From: Acidobacteriota bacterium
GTDB taxonomy: Bacteria > Acidobacteriota > Thermoanaerobaculia > Multivoradales > SZUA-115
DNA: 13,831 bases
Assembly (NCBI GenBank): GCA_003231035.1
Contig: QIHU01000325.1
Coordinates: 1 to 13,831 of the forward strand
Direction: 5' to 3'
In this document: piece by piece, positions 1-7,172 of the stretch
How the letters are laid out: every line of letters begins with the position of its first letter
Numbering within the stretch: position 1 is the stretch's first letter
Position numbers and translations under genes: made by a program
The notes under the pieces: generated by a model
Seen by the model: the letters and a program-made list of their open reading frames with translations, nothing else
Databases searched by the model: none
What the model was told of the DNA's origin: nothing

Positions 1-830
1 TGCAAGGCGCGGGAGTGCGCTTCTATACCTACGTCAGCACCCTGATCCACTGCCTCGAAGCGGCGGCCGAGGCCGGCATCGGCTTCACCGTGCTCGACCG
101 CCCCAACCCGCTGGGCGGCGAGCGCGTCGAAGGCCCCAGCGCCGCGCCGCGCGACCGAGTGCCGGCCAGTTTCGTCAACCTGGCCCCCGGTCCCTTGGTG
201 CACGGCCTCACCCTCGGCGAGATGGCCCGCTATGTCAATTCAACCCTGGCCAAGCCCGCCCAGCTCACCGTGATCCCGATGACCGGCTGGAAACGGTCGA
301 TGACCTGGGCCGACACCGGCCGCGCCTGGATCCCACCCTCGCCCAACCTGCGCACCGCCGAAGCCGCTCTGGCCTACCCCGGAATCGCCCTGCTCGAATC
401 GACCAAACTCTCGGAAGGCCGCGGCACCGAGACCCCTTTCTTGCTTTTCGGCGCTCCCTGGCTCGATCCAGCGAACATACAGGTGTCCGTTCCCGGCTTC
501 ACCCTCACCCCCACCACCTTCACCCCCCGCGCCTCCAAGGCAGCCCCGAGCCCCAAGTATCTCGACCAGGAATGCCACGGTTTCCGGGTCGAAGTCAATG
601 ACCCGGCTCAAGCCCAGCCCTACCGGTTGGGCGTTGAGCTACTCGCCGCCCTCGCGACCCAGCCCGGATTCGAGTGGAGACGCGAAGGCGCGGCGCTCAC
701 CTGGTTACTCGGGTCCTCGAAGCTCCACGAAACGCTCCAAGCGGGCCAGCCCATCGAAGAGATTCTGGAATCGGACTCGGCCGACCACCTCAGCTGGCGC
801 CAAACACGCGCGCGGTATCTCCTCTACTGA
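1..830 (+). CDS. namZ: NamZ/DUF1343 exo-beta-N-acetylmuramidase, 3' part (5' end outside window)
   Basis: This is the C-terminal ~276 residues of a DUF1343 protein. Reading is in frame from base 3, and the visible QGAGVRFYTYVSTL matches the family's internal 'DxQDxGxRFYTYxSTL' block, so the GTG at 15 is not the start. Other family blocks follow in order: LDRPNPLGG and VEGP (about residues 31-46 of the visible part), LTLGEMARYVN, MTGWKRSMTWADTGRAWIPP, SPNLRT, and SEGRGTETPFLLFGAPWLDP. Characterised members (NamZ of Bacillus subtilis, family GH171) remove MurNAc from non-reducing ends of peptidoglycan fragments outside the cytoplasm. Full-length members are around 400 residues, so roughly a third is missing upstream. 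The amino-sugar operon on the opposite strand supports a role in peptidoglycan salvage. Any signal peptide lies outside the window. Confidence 0.9.
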   Translation, partial: QGAGVRFYTYVSTLIHCLEAAAEAGIGFTVLDRPNPLGGERVEGPSAAPRDRVPASFVNLAPGPLVHGLTLGEMARYVNSTLAKPAQLTVIPMTGWKRSMTWADTGRAWIPPSPNLRTAEAALAYPGIALLESTKLSEGRGTETPFLLFGAPWLDPANIQVSVPGFTLTPTTFTPRASKAAPSPKYLDQECHGFRVEVNDPAQAQPYRLGVELLAALATQPGFEWRREGAALTWLLGSSKLHETLQAGQPIEEILESDSADHLSWRQTRARYLLY

Positions 831-868
831 CTCTCCTCCCTCACTCCTCCTCTCATCGCCTCCCGCAA

Positions 869-893
869 CGTCCTCCATCGAGGACGATTTCTT
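869..893 (+). terminator. possible weak intrinsic terminator after namZ
   Basis: A perfect 7-bp inverted repeat (CGTCCTC / GAGGACG, 869-875 and 880-886) with a 4-base loop is followed by ATTTCTT. It lies 38 bases after the namZ stop and before the next + strand gene. The T tract is interrupted, so termination would be inefficient; it may be only a chance hairpin. Confidence 0.3.
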
Positions 894-1033
894 GCTTCCA
901 GCCCCACCTCCTGGCTGGCACGGCTCCTGCTCTCTACCACCCCCGTTGCCACAAGGTCCCGCGCGCCGGGAAGGCGGGGAAAACGGGTGTGGCAGAGCCA
1001 AGGATGCAAGCAATCAACTGAGAGGACAACCCG

Positions 1034-1807
1034 ATGAACCTTCGCCGCAAGACCGTCACCACATCCCTGAGCCTCCTCGCTCTCCTCATCGCCTTGACCA
1101 CACCGGCCGCCCTCAGCGCCAAGGATCTGACCGATCGAAATCTCGGCTTTCTCACTCCCGTCGACTTCATTCCCGACGGCATCGTCCAGGTGCTCACCAC
1201 CGAGGGAGAGGTCCTCTACGGTGTAATCCGCCGTTCGGTGTGGACCTTCCGCGGTTTGAGCCGGTTCACCTTGATCGAAGCCGACGGCAGGAGAACCCGA
1301 TTCAAAGCCGAAGATGTCGTGCGCCTGAGCGCCTCGGCCGACTTGTGGACCAAGGTGGCGATGGTCGGCGAAGCCATCACCACCATCGAGAAAGCCTCCA
1401 ACACCGACTACAGCCAGATCGAGAACGTCAACGAACTGATCTTCGACGCCGTCGCCTGGCCGGATGAGTCCAACCGCGTCATCCTCCTGCGCGTCAACCA
1501 TGGCTTCGACCAAAACTTCCAGGTCTATTCCCTCACCAACGGCAAGGAAGGAACCTTCACCCTGGGAGGCATCCCGGCCTTCGGCAACGAGAAGAAATCC
1601 TACGTCGTAGCTCAAGGCGACTCGGCGCCGGTCAAGATCAAGAAGAAGAGCTACCGCAAGCAGTTCGAAACCCTCTACGGCGACTGCCCCCAGATGCTCA
1701 CCCTCTACAAGAAGAAAGCCCGAGACTTCAGCGACTTCGCCAACCACATCGCCAAGTACGACCAGGTTTGTAGCTCGCGGGCGGCGGGTGCACAAGCCGC
1801 CGACTAA
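1034..1807 (+). CDS. secreted protein of unknown function
   Basis: A 257-residue protein. The ATG at 1034 is preceded by AGAGGA at 1021-1026 with a 7-base spacer. It begins with a typical Sec signal peptide: basic NLRRK, a hydrophobic SLSLLALLIALT core, and probable cleavage after ALSA near residue 29. The mature part starts with a beta-rich stretch (about 45-95: EGEVLYGVIRRS, FTLIEADGRRTRFKAEDVVRL) resembling a small domain that presents a modifiable surface. A lysine-rich segment follows (KIKKKSYRKQF, about 205-215), then an all-alpha C-terminus with two cysteines (GDCPQM and DQVCSS) that could form a disulfide. I do not recognise a named family. It is co-directional with namZ and converges on the amino-sugar operon, ending 17 bases before the acyltransferase stop. 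The overlapping antisense frame (824-2110) is rejected because this strand has the signal peptide and ribosome site. Confidence 0.8.
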   Translation: MNLRRKTVTTSLSLLALLIALTTPAALSAKDLTDRNLGFLTPVDFIPDGIVQVLTTEGEVLYGVIRRSVWTFRGLSRFTLIEADGRRTRFKAEDVVRLSASADLWTKVAMVGEAITTIEKASNTDYSQIENVNELIFDAVAWPDESNRVILLRVNHGFDQNFQVYSLTNGKEGTFTLGGIPAFGNEKKSYVVAQGDSAPVKIKKKSYRKQFETLYGDCPQMLTLYKKKARDFSDFANHIAKYDQVCSSRAAGAQAAD

Positions 1808-1824
1808 GAGGAGGGGGGCCGGTC

Positions 1825-2958
1825 CTACACTTTGATCACGATCCCCCGCCGCCCCATCCCCCAAAGCACCAAGAACCACCCCACCACCCAGACCAACGCA
1901 AACGCCAACGAAGCTACATAAGGCGGCAACCACGAAGCAAACGCTCCCCCATAAATCCAAGCGTGCACGGTCTTCTCGCCAATCTTCAAAATACCCAACG
2001 TCCGCGCCAGAACTCCACTGCCCACAAAGACGACGATCGCATTGACCCCATAAATCACCAACGGTCGCGCGATCCGTGGATGCCGCTCCACATCGAACAG
2101 CCACAAACATAGCGCCAGCGCGCAGGTCGCCAGGCCGGCTGTGAACACCGCGTAAGAACTAGTCCACAGCCCCTTGCTGATGGGGAAAAACCAACCCCAC
2201 ACGGCACCGCCCACCACCAACCATGCGCCGCGTACAAACAACCGCGCGACCTTCTCCACCGCCGGCCGCTCAGAGACCAAGAGCAAGCCGGCGAAGAGAC
2301 CTAGTAGCGTCGTAGCCAGTGCCGGAATGGTGCTCAAGATCCCCTCGGGGTCATAGACCTTGCCATAGACCCAGAGGTGCTTGCCCAGCACCACCCGATC
2401 GAGCCAACCGGCGAGGTGCTGCCCTTTCGTCGCTAGATCGGGCGCACCCACACCGGGAACCGGCACCCAGGCGAGCACCAGCCAGTACCCGAACAGGCAA
2501 GCGCCGGTCCACAGCTTCAGTGCCGGTTTGCGGCAATAGAGAAAGAGCAGCGAAGCGAGCAAGTAACACACCGCGATCCGCTGGAGGACTCCGGGAATGC
2601 GCCACGTCTCCAGCAAGCAGGCGAAAGTACGCGTCCCGAAGAGACCGAACGGATAGCCGGAGAGGAACAACCCCAGGGCGAAGAGAACCGCCGCGCGGCG
2701 CACCAACTTGGCGATCAGTACCCGAGGATGCGCACCCGCTTTGATCCTCCCACCGAGCGCGAGCACGATCGCCACGCCGACGATGAAGAGGAAGAAGGGA
2801 AAGATCAGATCGGTCGGCGTCCAGCCGTGCCACTCGGCGTGCAACAGCGGCGCGTAGACCGTGCCCCAGTTGCCGGGGTTGTTGACCAAGATCATCGCCA
2901 CGATGGTGGCGCCGCGGAAGACGTCGACCGAGAGCAACCGCTGCTGAGTATCGCTCAA
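1825..2958 (-). CDS. NagX/HGSNAT-like membrane acyltransferase (DUF5009, COG4299)
   Basis: A 377-residue polytopic membrane protein and the last gene of the five-gene operon. The N-terminus RLLSVDVFRG is the family hallmark. It is followed by ILVNNPGNW and then LHAEWHGWTPTDLIFPFFLF, which aligns with the human HGSNAT segment carrying the acetyl-accepting histidine; here that is His40. About nine to ten further hydrophobic segments follow, ending with a basic tail. Human HGSNAT moves acetyl groups from cytosolic acetyl-CoA to glucosamine residues across the membrane. Bacterial NagX proteins are found in GlcNAc/chitin clusters, where acyl transfer or transport has been proposed. The start is TTG at 2958, overlapping the TGA of the symporter gene by 4 bases (TTGA), which indicates translational coupling. 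The family is clear; substrate and direction are inferred. Confidence 0.85.
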   Translation of the reverse strand: MSDTQQRLLSVDVFRGATIVAMILVNNPGNWGTVYAPLLHAEWHGWTPTDLIFPFFLFIVGVAIVLALGGRIKAGAHPRVLIAKLVRRAAVLFALGLFLSGYPFGLFGTRTFACLLETWRIPGVLQRIAVCYLLASLLFLYCRKPALKLWTGACLFGYWLVLAWVPVPGVGAPDLATKGQHLAGWLDRVVLGKHLWVYGKVYDPEGILSTIPALATTLLGLFAGLLLVSERPAVEKVARLFVRGAWLVVGGAVWGWFFPISKGLWTSSYAVFTAGLATCALALCLWLFDVERHPRIARPLVIYGVNAIVVFVGSGVLARTLGILKIGEKTVHAWIYGGAFASWLPPYVASLAFALVWVVGWFLVLWGMGRRGIVIKV

Positions 2959-4409
2959 ACAGCCTCCGCCGAACGCTCACGCGGCAGCACGAAGCTCGCG
3001 ATCACTCCCGCCAGGTAAGTGCCGATCGAGCCCACCAGGGCGTACCAAGGCCAAGCCAAGTCGGTGTAGAAGAAGATCCAACTCATCCCTACCAAACCAA
3101 CCGTCAACCCAACCAGGGCAGCCCGTTGACCGACCCGCCGGGCAAAAAGGCCCAGGAAGAAAACTCCCAGCAGGATGCCGGTGGTAAAGCCGGCGATCCC
3201 CAGCACGCTCGACACCACGGTGGAATTCAACCACTGACCGCCGATTCCGACCGCGATCTGAACCAAGCCGAAAACCACGGTCAGCAGCCGAGTCCAGCGC
3301 AACTGCCGGCTCGGCGTCGCCCTCTCGCCCGCCAGGGGTGAGTAGATATCCTTGACCGCCGTGGTGGCGCACGAATTGAGCGAACTGGACAAGGTCGACA
3401 TCGCCGCCGCGAACACCGCCCCCAGCAGGACTCCGATCAGCCCGACTGGCATCTCGTTGAGGATAAAGCGGCCGAAGACCCGATCGGCGCGCTCGAACGG
3501 GACCGCGGGTGGGTTGAGTTGATAGAAGCAGTAGAGCGCCACACCGATGAGCAAGAAAAGAGCGAACTGCGCCGCCACCACGAAGCCGCTCACCCACAGC
3601 GCGCGGCGCGCATCCGGCAAATTGCGAGCGCTCAAGTAACGCTGCACCATCATCTGATCCACCCCGTGCGAACCCAGGCTCAGGAAAGCACCGCCCAGCA
3701 GACCGGCCCACAGGCCGTAGGGTTGGGTGAAGTCGAGCGAGAGGTCGAACATTCGCAACTTGCCCGCCGCGCCGCCCATCTCGATCATCTGCCCCCAACC
3801 GCCGGGAATCCGCTCGAGGAGGATCCAGAAGGCGATCAACCCTCCGCTCATGTAGACCATGAACTGCACCAGGTCGGTCCACAAGACGGCGCGCATGCCG
3901 CCAAAGAAGGTGTAGACGATGGTGGTCACTCCGAGCAGCGCCACCGCCCAGGGCAGGGCGATGCCGGTCATCTCTTGCAGGATGATCGCCGAGAGGAAGA
4001 GGCGCAAGCCATCCGCCAGGCTACGGGTCACGATAAAGATCCCCGAAGCGACCCGCTCGGTGGCGCCGCCGAAACGGCGGTGCAACACTTCGTAGGCGGT
4101 GAACATCTTGCCATCGAAGTACTGCGGCAAGAGGAGGAAGATCACCGCGAAACGACCGATGATGAAGCCCAGCGGGATCTGCAACCAGGTCAGATCATTG
4201 TCGAAGGAAAAGCCGGGAATGGAGAGAAAGGTAACGGTGCTGGTCTCGGTGGCCACCACCGAAAAGAGAATCAGCCACCAGGGCAGGTTCTTCCCCCCCA
4301 GCATGTAGTCGTCCGTGGTCTTGGCGTTGCGCCCAATCCAGGTGCCGAAGGCGAGAACGCCTCCGAGATAGACGAGCAGGATCCCCAGATCCAAACCACC
4401 GATACTCAA
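2955..4409 (-). CDS. sodium:solute symporter, SSS family (SLC5-like)
   Basis: A 484-residue inner-membrane protein with about 13 hydrophobic segments, normal for the family. Hallmarks in order: the N-terminal DDYMLGGKNLPWWLI, VVATETSTVTFLSIPG in the first part of the LeuT-fold core, TRSLADGLRLFLSA, the signature region YTFFGGMRAVLWTDLVQF, GSHGVDQMMVQRYLSARN, and AAAMSTLSSSLNS, which in SSS proteins holds the serines and threonines near the Na2 site. It would couple Na+ entry to uptake of a small solute. From its place between a deaminase and an acyltransferase I infer an amino sugar such as MurNAc, GlcNAc or a derivative. The start is TTG at 4409 (SIGGLDLGILLVY), preceded by GGGAGG with a 5-base spacer. 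A 55-base gap separates it from the NagB-like gene and a 4-base overlap joins it to the acyltransferase. Confidence 0.92.
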   Translation of the reverse strand: MSIGGLDLGILLVYLGGVLAFGTWIGRNAKTTDDYMLGGKNLPWWLILFSVVATETSTVTFLSIPGFSFDNDLTWLQIPLGFIIGRFAVIFLLLPQYFDGKMFTAYEVLHRRFGGATERVASGIFIVTRSLADGLRLFLSAIILQEMTGIALPWAVALLGVTTIVYTFFGGMRAVLWTDLVQFMVYMSGGLIAFWILLERIPGGWGQMIEMGGAAGKLRMFDLSLDFTQPYGLWAGLLGGAFLSLGSHGVDQMMVQRYLSARNLPDARRALWVSGFVVAAQFALFLLIGVALYCFYQLNPPAVPFERADRVFGRFILNEMPVGLIGVLLGAVFAAAMSTLSSSLNSCATTAVKDIYSPLAGERATPSRQLRWTRLLTVVFGLVQIAVGIGGQWLNSTVVSSVLGIAGFTTGILLGVFFLGLFARRVGQRAALVGLTVGLVGMSWIFFYTDLAWPWYALVGSIGTYLAGVIASFVLPRERSAEAV

Positions 4410-4464
4410 GGTCGCCTCCCGCTCGAAGCCTTGTCGTGGGCTGCTGTCTCCATGGGATGGCTCC

Positions 4465-5190
4465 TCATTGGGCTAACTGTGTGGCCGCGTCGCGATCGAC
4501 CAGCACGGTGAAGTGGGGGTGAGTACGCAAGAGCGTACACGGCCACTGGGGGTCGACCGGCCCCTCGACCAGAGCGCGAACCGCTGTGGCCTTGGCTACG
4601 CCGCTAGCCATCAGTAGAACTTGCCGTGCTCCGCGCAGCGCACCGAAGCCGAGGGTGATCGCCCGCGGCGGGCGCCACAAGGGCGGTACGTCGAGTTGTT
4701 CGGCGAGGGCATCGGGAAGCTCCACGGGATGGGTCTCGAGCTGTTGGATTCCGGGGAGATTGTAGGCCACATGACCGTCCGTCCCCACCCCTAGCACTAC
4801 TAGATCCAGCCCACCTGCCTTCTCCACTACCGCGTCGTAGCGGCGACATTCCGCTTGCAGTTGCGCCGTGGTCTCGCAGTGGGCGCGCGGTATTTCACAG
4901 CGCGAGCGATCGAGCCCGATGCGGCGCCAGCCATGGCGCTCCATGAAAGTACGAAAACTGCTGGGGTGATCCTCGGGCAAGACCAACTCATCGACATTGA
5001 TCGCCCAGGCGTCGGCTAGATCCAACTCACCCGCGCAATGGCGGCGAGCCAAGTCGTCGTAGAACGGGATCGCGGTGCGCCCCGTGGGCAAACCGAGGAC
5101 TAGATCCGGCTGGGCCACGGCGGCGGCGTTGACCAACCCAGCCGCGTGGCGGGCCACTTCCTCAGATCCATCAAGGAGGTGTAGATCCAC
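4465..5190 (-). CDS. nagB: glucosamine-6-phosphate deaminase-like protein (NagB family)
   Basis: A 241-residue cytoplasmic protein, close to the length of Bacillus NagB. NagB converts glucosamine-6-phosphate to fructose-6-phosphate and ammonia. Matching blocks: the sugar-phosphate loop LGLPTGRTAIPFYD (32-45), NVDELVLPEDHPSSFRTFM (65-83; Asp67 corresponds to E. coli Asp72), LGVGTDGHVAYNLPG (133-147), and the C-terminal ITLGFGALRGARQVLL, SGVAKA, EGPVDPQWPCTLLRTHP. Asp138 and His140 match E. coli Asp141 and His143, but the partner Glu148 is Leu145 here, and the phosphate loop has Arg where Ser or Gly is usual. 6-phosphogluconolactonases share the fold and also lack that Glu, but the NVDE and EGP blocks favour NagB. 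The start is GTG at 5190, 7 bases after the deacetylase stop, with no strong ribosome site, so coupled translation is likely. The exact reaction needs testing. Confidence 0.82.
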   Translation of the reverse strand: MDLHLLDGSEEVARHAAGLVNAAAVAQPDLVLGLPTGRTAIPFYDDLARRHCAGELDLADAWAINVDELVLPEDHPSSFRTFMERHGWRRIGLDRSRCEIPRAHCETTAQLQAECRRYDAVVEKAGGLDLVVLGVGTDGHVAYNLPGIQQLETHPVELPDALAEQLDVPPLWRPPRAITLGFGALRGARQVLLMASGVAKATAVRALVEGPVDPQWPCTLLRTHPHFTVLVDRDAATQLAQ

Positions 5191-5197
5191 GGCGAGT

Positions 5198-5974
5198 TCA
5201 GAGGGCGCCGAAGTGGATCAACTGAGCACCTCGGTCCTCAAGAGCCCGCATCGCCCGAGGATCGGTCAGTACCGCCAGTTCCACTTCGCGGTCATCGACG
5301 TAGCTGCTGCCCTGGCGCAAGAGGTCGTCGATGCGCGCCGGGTGACACATCACTTCGGTCACCCCGGGAGTCAGCTCTTCGATAATCTCGAGCAGCGGCT
5401 CAAGCCGCGCCTCGGCAGCATAGAACCGTGCGACAAAGCCATCGGTGGTGGCGATGCCGGCCAGGCGTAGCTGCTCACCCACCGCCGGGGAGGTATTGCG
5501 CACCGGCAATCCTTCCCGCTTCGCGATGGTGATCAGTGCCGCACAAACAACAGGGTGTCGGTGCGCGTGATGGTGGCTGTCCAAGTGAGTCGGCAAGCGC
5601 CCGGTGAGCTCTCGGAAACGGGCGATCTGCGCCTCCACTTCGGCGAGCACCTCGCCCGGATCGAGGGTCGCGAAGTGGTCCGGGTCGCGAGCCAGTCGGC
5701 CTTGTCCGTCGACCAGGCTTGGAATCTGACCAGCCGGAAGCAGTGGCTCGCCACCGGTCAAAACGACATGCAAACCAACGCCCAAGGCCGGATACCGATC
5801 GAGACATTCCGCCGCTTCGCGCGCCGCCTCGTAGGCGACCATCAGCGTGGCGCTGCTCACCAAGCCGCGCTCGTGGGCGGCAAAGATGCCGCTGTTGATC
5901 CCCGGGGTTCGGCCGAGGTCATCGGCGTTGACGATCACCCGAATCGGCGGCGGCGTTTCGCGGTCAGTCTCCAT
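5198..5974 (-). CDS. YdjC/ChbG-type carbohydrate deacetylase
   Basis: A 258-residue protein. It starts with VIVNADDLGRTPGIN (14-27), the family's N-terminal metal-binding block (Asp18-Asp19). Next come GLHVVLTGGEPLLP (67-80, His69), LDSHHHAHRHP (131-141, the metal-binding histidine cluster), and EVMCHPA (207-213, His211). It closes with DDREVELAVLTDP...GAQLIHFG, the usual family ending. ChbG of E. coli removes an acetyl group from chitooligosaccharides. In this operon it could deacetylate GlcNAc-6-phosphate or a MurNAc derivative, standing in for NagA. The frame is open upstream to 6238, but I chose ATG 5974: it gives the normal N-terminus, has GAAGGAG 7 bases before it, and overlaps the kinase stop by only 11 bases. 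The 88 upstream codons are antisense-like and basic, and lie inside the kinase gene. Confidence 0.9.
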   Translation of the reverse strand: METDRETPPPIRVIVNADDLGRTPGINSGIFAAHERGLVSSATLMVAYEAAREAAECLDRYPALGVGLHVVLTGGEPLLPAGQIPSLVDGQGRLARDPDHFATLDPGEVLAEVEAQIARFRELTGRLPTHLDSHHHAHRHPVVCAALITIAKREGLPVRNTSPAVGEQLRLAGIATTDGFVARFYAAEARLEPLLEIIEELTPGVTEVMCHPARIDDLLRQGSSYVDDREVELAVLTDPRAMRALEDRGAQLIHFGAL

Positions 5975-6881
5975 GGTGCGCTCCTTCTTCGAGCAGATCG
6001 AGAGCCAACGATACCGCTCCACAAGCGGGCTCCACCTCCAAAAGGTCGACCACGCCAAAAAGAAAGTCCGCATGCTCTTCCACTCGCCGCACCAAACTGG
6101 GGCACGCCCTAAAAGCGCCCCCCGAGAGGACCACGCGAAAGAGGCCGTCGAACGAAAGTTGACTCGCGACCGCCCGCGCCGCTCGCACCAAGTGCAGGGC
6201 CGCCTCTTCGAGCAACTCCTCGGCCTGCTGGTCGCCATCGAGCGCCGCCTCCTCGACCAGGCTGGCGAGTTCGGCGATGCGGTAGCGCGAGCGCTCCTGA
6301 TCGTAGAACCAAGAAACTAACCCCTCGGGAAGCTCCAAGCCGAGCTTGTGGGCGACTCGGTCGCCAAACGAAGTCTCCGGGCCACGACCGTCGAGCGCCC
6401 GAATCGCCTGGCGCAAGGCCGCGTGCCCCAACCAATAACCGGAGCCCTCATCGCCCAGAATGTGACCCCAACCGCCAGCTCGCGCGGTGGTACCGCTGGA
6501 GTCGAGCCCATAGGCGATCGAGCCGGTACCCGAGACCAGCACGATCCCCGTCCGTTCGGGAGCTCCCGCCACCAAGGCAACCAAGGCGTCATTTTCAATC
6601 CGCACTTCACCCGCGATTCCCAAGCGGCGCAAGATTTTCTGGATCGCCGCTCGATCCGCGGTCCGGTCGACGCCAGCCAACCCAAGGCAGGTAGCTGCCA
6701 CCGGCTCGGGCGATGCCAGCTTCTCGAACACTTCCCGCAGCACCGTCTCAACGCCGTCCTCGCCGTGGACCCGCAGGTTGGCGCCACCGGCACGCACCTG
6801 GTGGATCGCCCGACCCTCTTCGTCCACCAGCAGGCCCACCGTTTTCGAGCCTCCGGCATCGATTCCCACTACATAGCGCAA
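5964..6881 (-). CDS. BadF/BadG-type N-acetylglucosamine/N-acetylmuramate kinase
   Basis: A 305-residue ASKHA-fold sugar kinase. Visible motifs: the phosphate-1 loop GIDAGGSKTVGLLVD (6-20), LGLAGVDR (67-73), RIENDALVAL (94-103, with the likely catalytic base Asp98), phosphate-2 VSGTGSIAYG (116-125), the family signature GGWGHILGDEGSGYWLG (136-152), and the adenosine motif VVLSGGAF near the C-terminus. Relatives include eukaryotic GlcNAc kinase and MurK of Clostridium acetobutylicum, which phosphorylates both MurNAc and GlcNAc at O-6; given NamZ nearby, either substrate fits. I place the start at TTG 6881 (MRYVVGIDAGG), with AAAGGGA seven bases upstream. The frame stays open to 6971, but those 30 residues precede the normal family N-terminus. 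CTG 6884 is an alternative. It is the first gene of the operon. Confidence 0.88.
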   Translation of the reverse strand: MRYVVGIDAGGSKTVGLLVDEEGRAIHQVRAGGANLRVHGEDGVETVLREVFEKLASPEPVAATCLGLAGVDRTADRAAIQKILRRLGIAGEVRIENDALVALVAGAPERTGIVLVSGTGSIAYGLDSSGTTARAGGWGHILGDEGSGYWLGHAALRQAIRALDGRGPETSFGDRVAHKLGLELPEGLVSWFYDQERSRYRIAELASLVEEAALDGDQQAEELLEEAALHLVRAARAVASQLSFDGLFRVVLSGGAFRACPSLVRRVEEHADFLFGVVDLLEVEPACGAVSLALDLLEEGAHHGD

Positions 6882-7021
6882 CAGTCCATCCCTTTCTCGA
6901 TGCGACCGAAGATAACACCAAAGGGAGCGAACGGCAGCGCCGTGCGAATACTGAAAAGCACCGATTCGCAAGGAAGTTCGCTTCTCACCAACAGAGCGCC
7001 ACGGGCGATCTGATCAACCGC

Positions 7022-7050
7022 TTGCGGGCCTTGCGGGGCCGTGCTAGCGT
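7022..7050 (+). promoter_or_regulatory. candidate sigma70-type promoter for the TonB receptor gene
   Basis: TTGCGG (7022-7027) and TAGCGT (7045-7050) are separated by 17 bases, giving a leader of about 115 bases before the ATG at 7173. Each hexamer matches the E. coli consensus at three of six positions, including the key T, TA and final T bases. The assignment is by eye in a 291-base divergent gap (6882-7172) that must also hold the promoter of the amino-sugar operon. I did not find a convincing operon promoter. Confidence 0.35.
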
Positions 7051-7096
7051 GCCGCCAAGTCTATGACTTGAAGACTCGATCTACGGTGGGGGGCAC

Positions 7097-7129
7097 GGCC
7101 AATGGGTAGGGATATTTCTATCCTTGGCC
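7097..7129 (+). promoter_or_regulatory. leader hairpin before the TonB receptor gene
   Basis: Nested inverted repeats: GGCCAA (7097-7102) pairs with TTGGCC (7124-7129), and GGATA (7110-7114) pairs with TATCC (7119-7123) around a TTTC loop. The 5' side carries a 7-base bulge. It lies about 45 bases upstream of the ATG. It could be an RNA structure or a DNA operator. I see no match to a known riboswitch class. Confidence 0.35.
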
Positions 7130-7172
7130 ACGACCTCTTCAGAACGCGTAACGGTATCGGAAAGGAAAGGTT

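Noticed and set aside
598..1467. A 289-codon open frame on the + strand
   Set aside because: It overlaps the end of namZ and most of the secreted protein gene in another frame. Its Arg/Pro/Ser-rich translation is non-biological in character.
824..2110. A 428-codon open frame on the - strand
   Set aside because: It lies antisense to the secreted protein gene, which has a signal peptide and ribosome site, and it overlaps the acyltransferase. Its translation is the compositional shadow typical of high-GC DNA.
3519..4511. A 330-codon open frame on the + strand
   Set aside because: It is antisense to the symporter gene, with a low-complexity, His/Gln/Glu-rich translation and no domain pattern.
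5975..6238. Upstream extension of the deacetylase frame
   Set aside because: It lies inside the kinase gene and has no family similarity. ATG 5974 has a good ribosome site and the correct N-terminus.
7060..7172. Riboswitch in the TonB receptor leader
   Set aside because: Only a bulged hairpin is visible. I could not match conserved cores of the cyclic-di-GMP, cobalamin, glmS or other classes I know.
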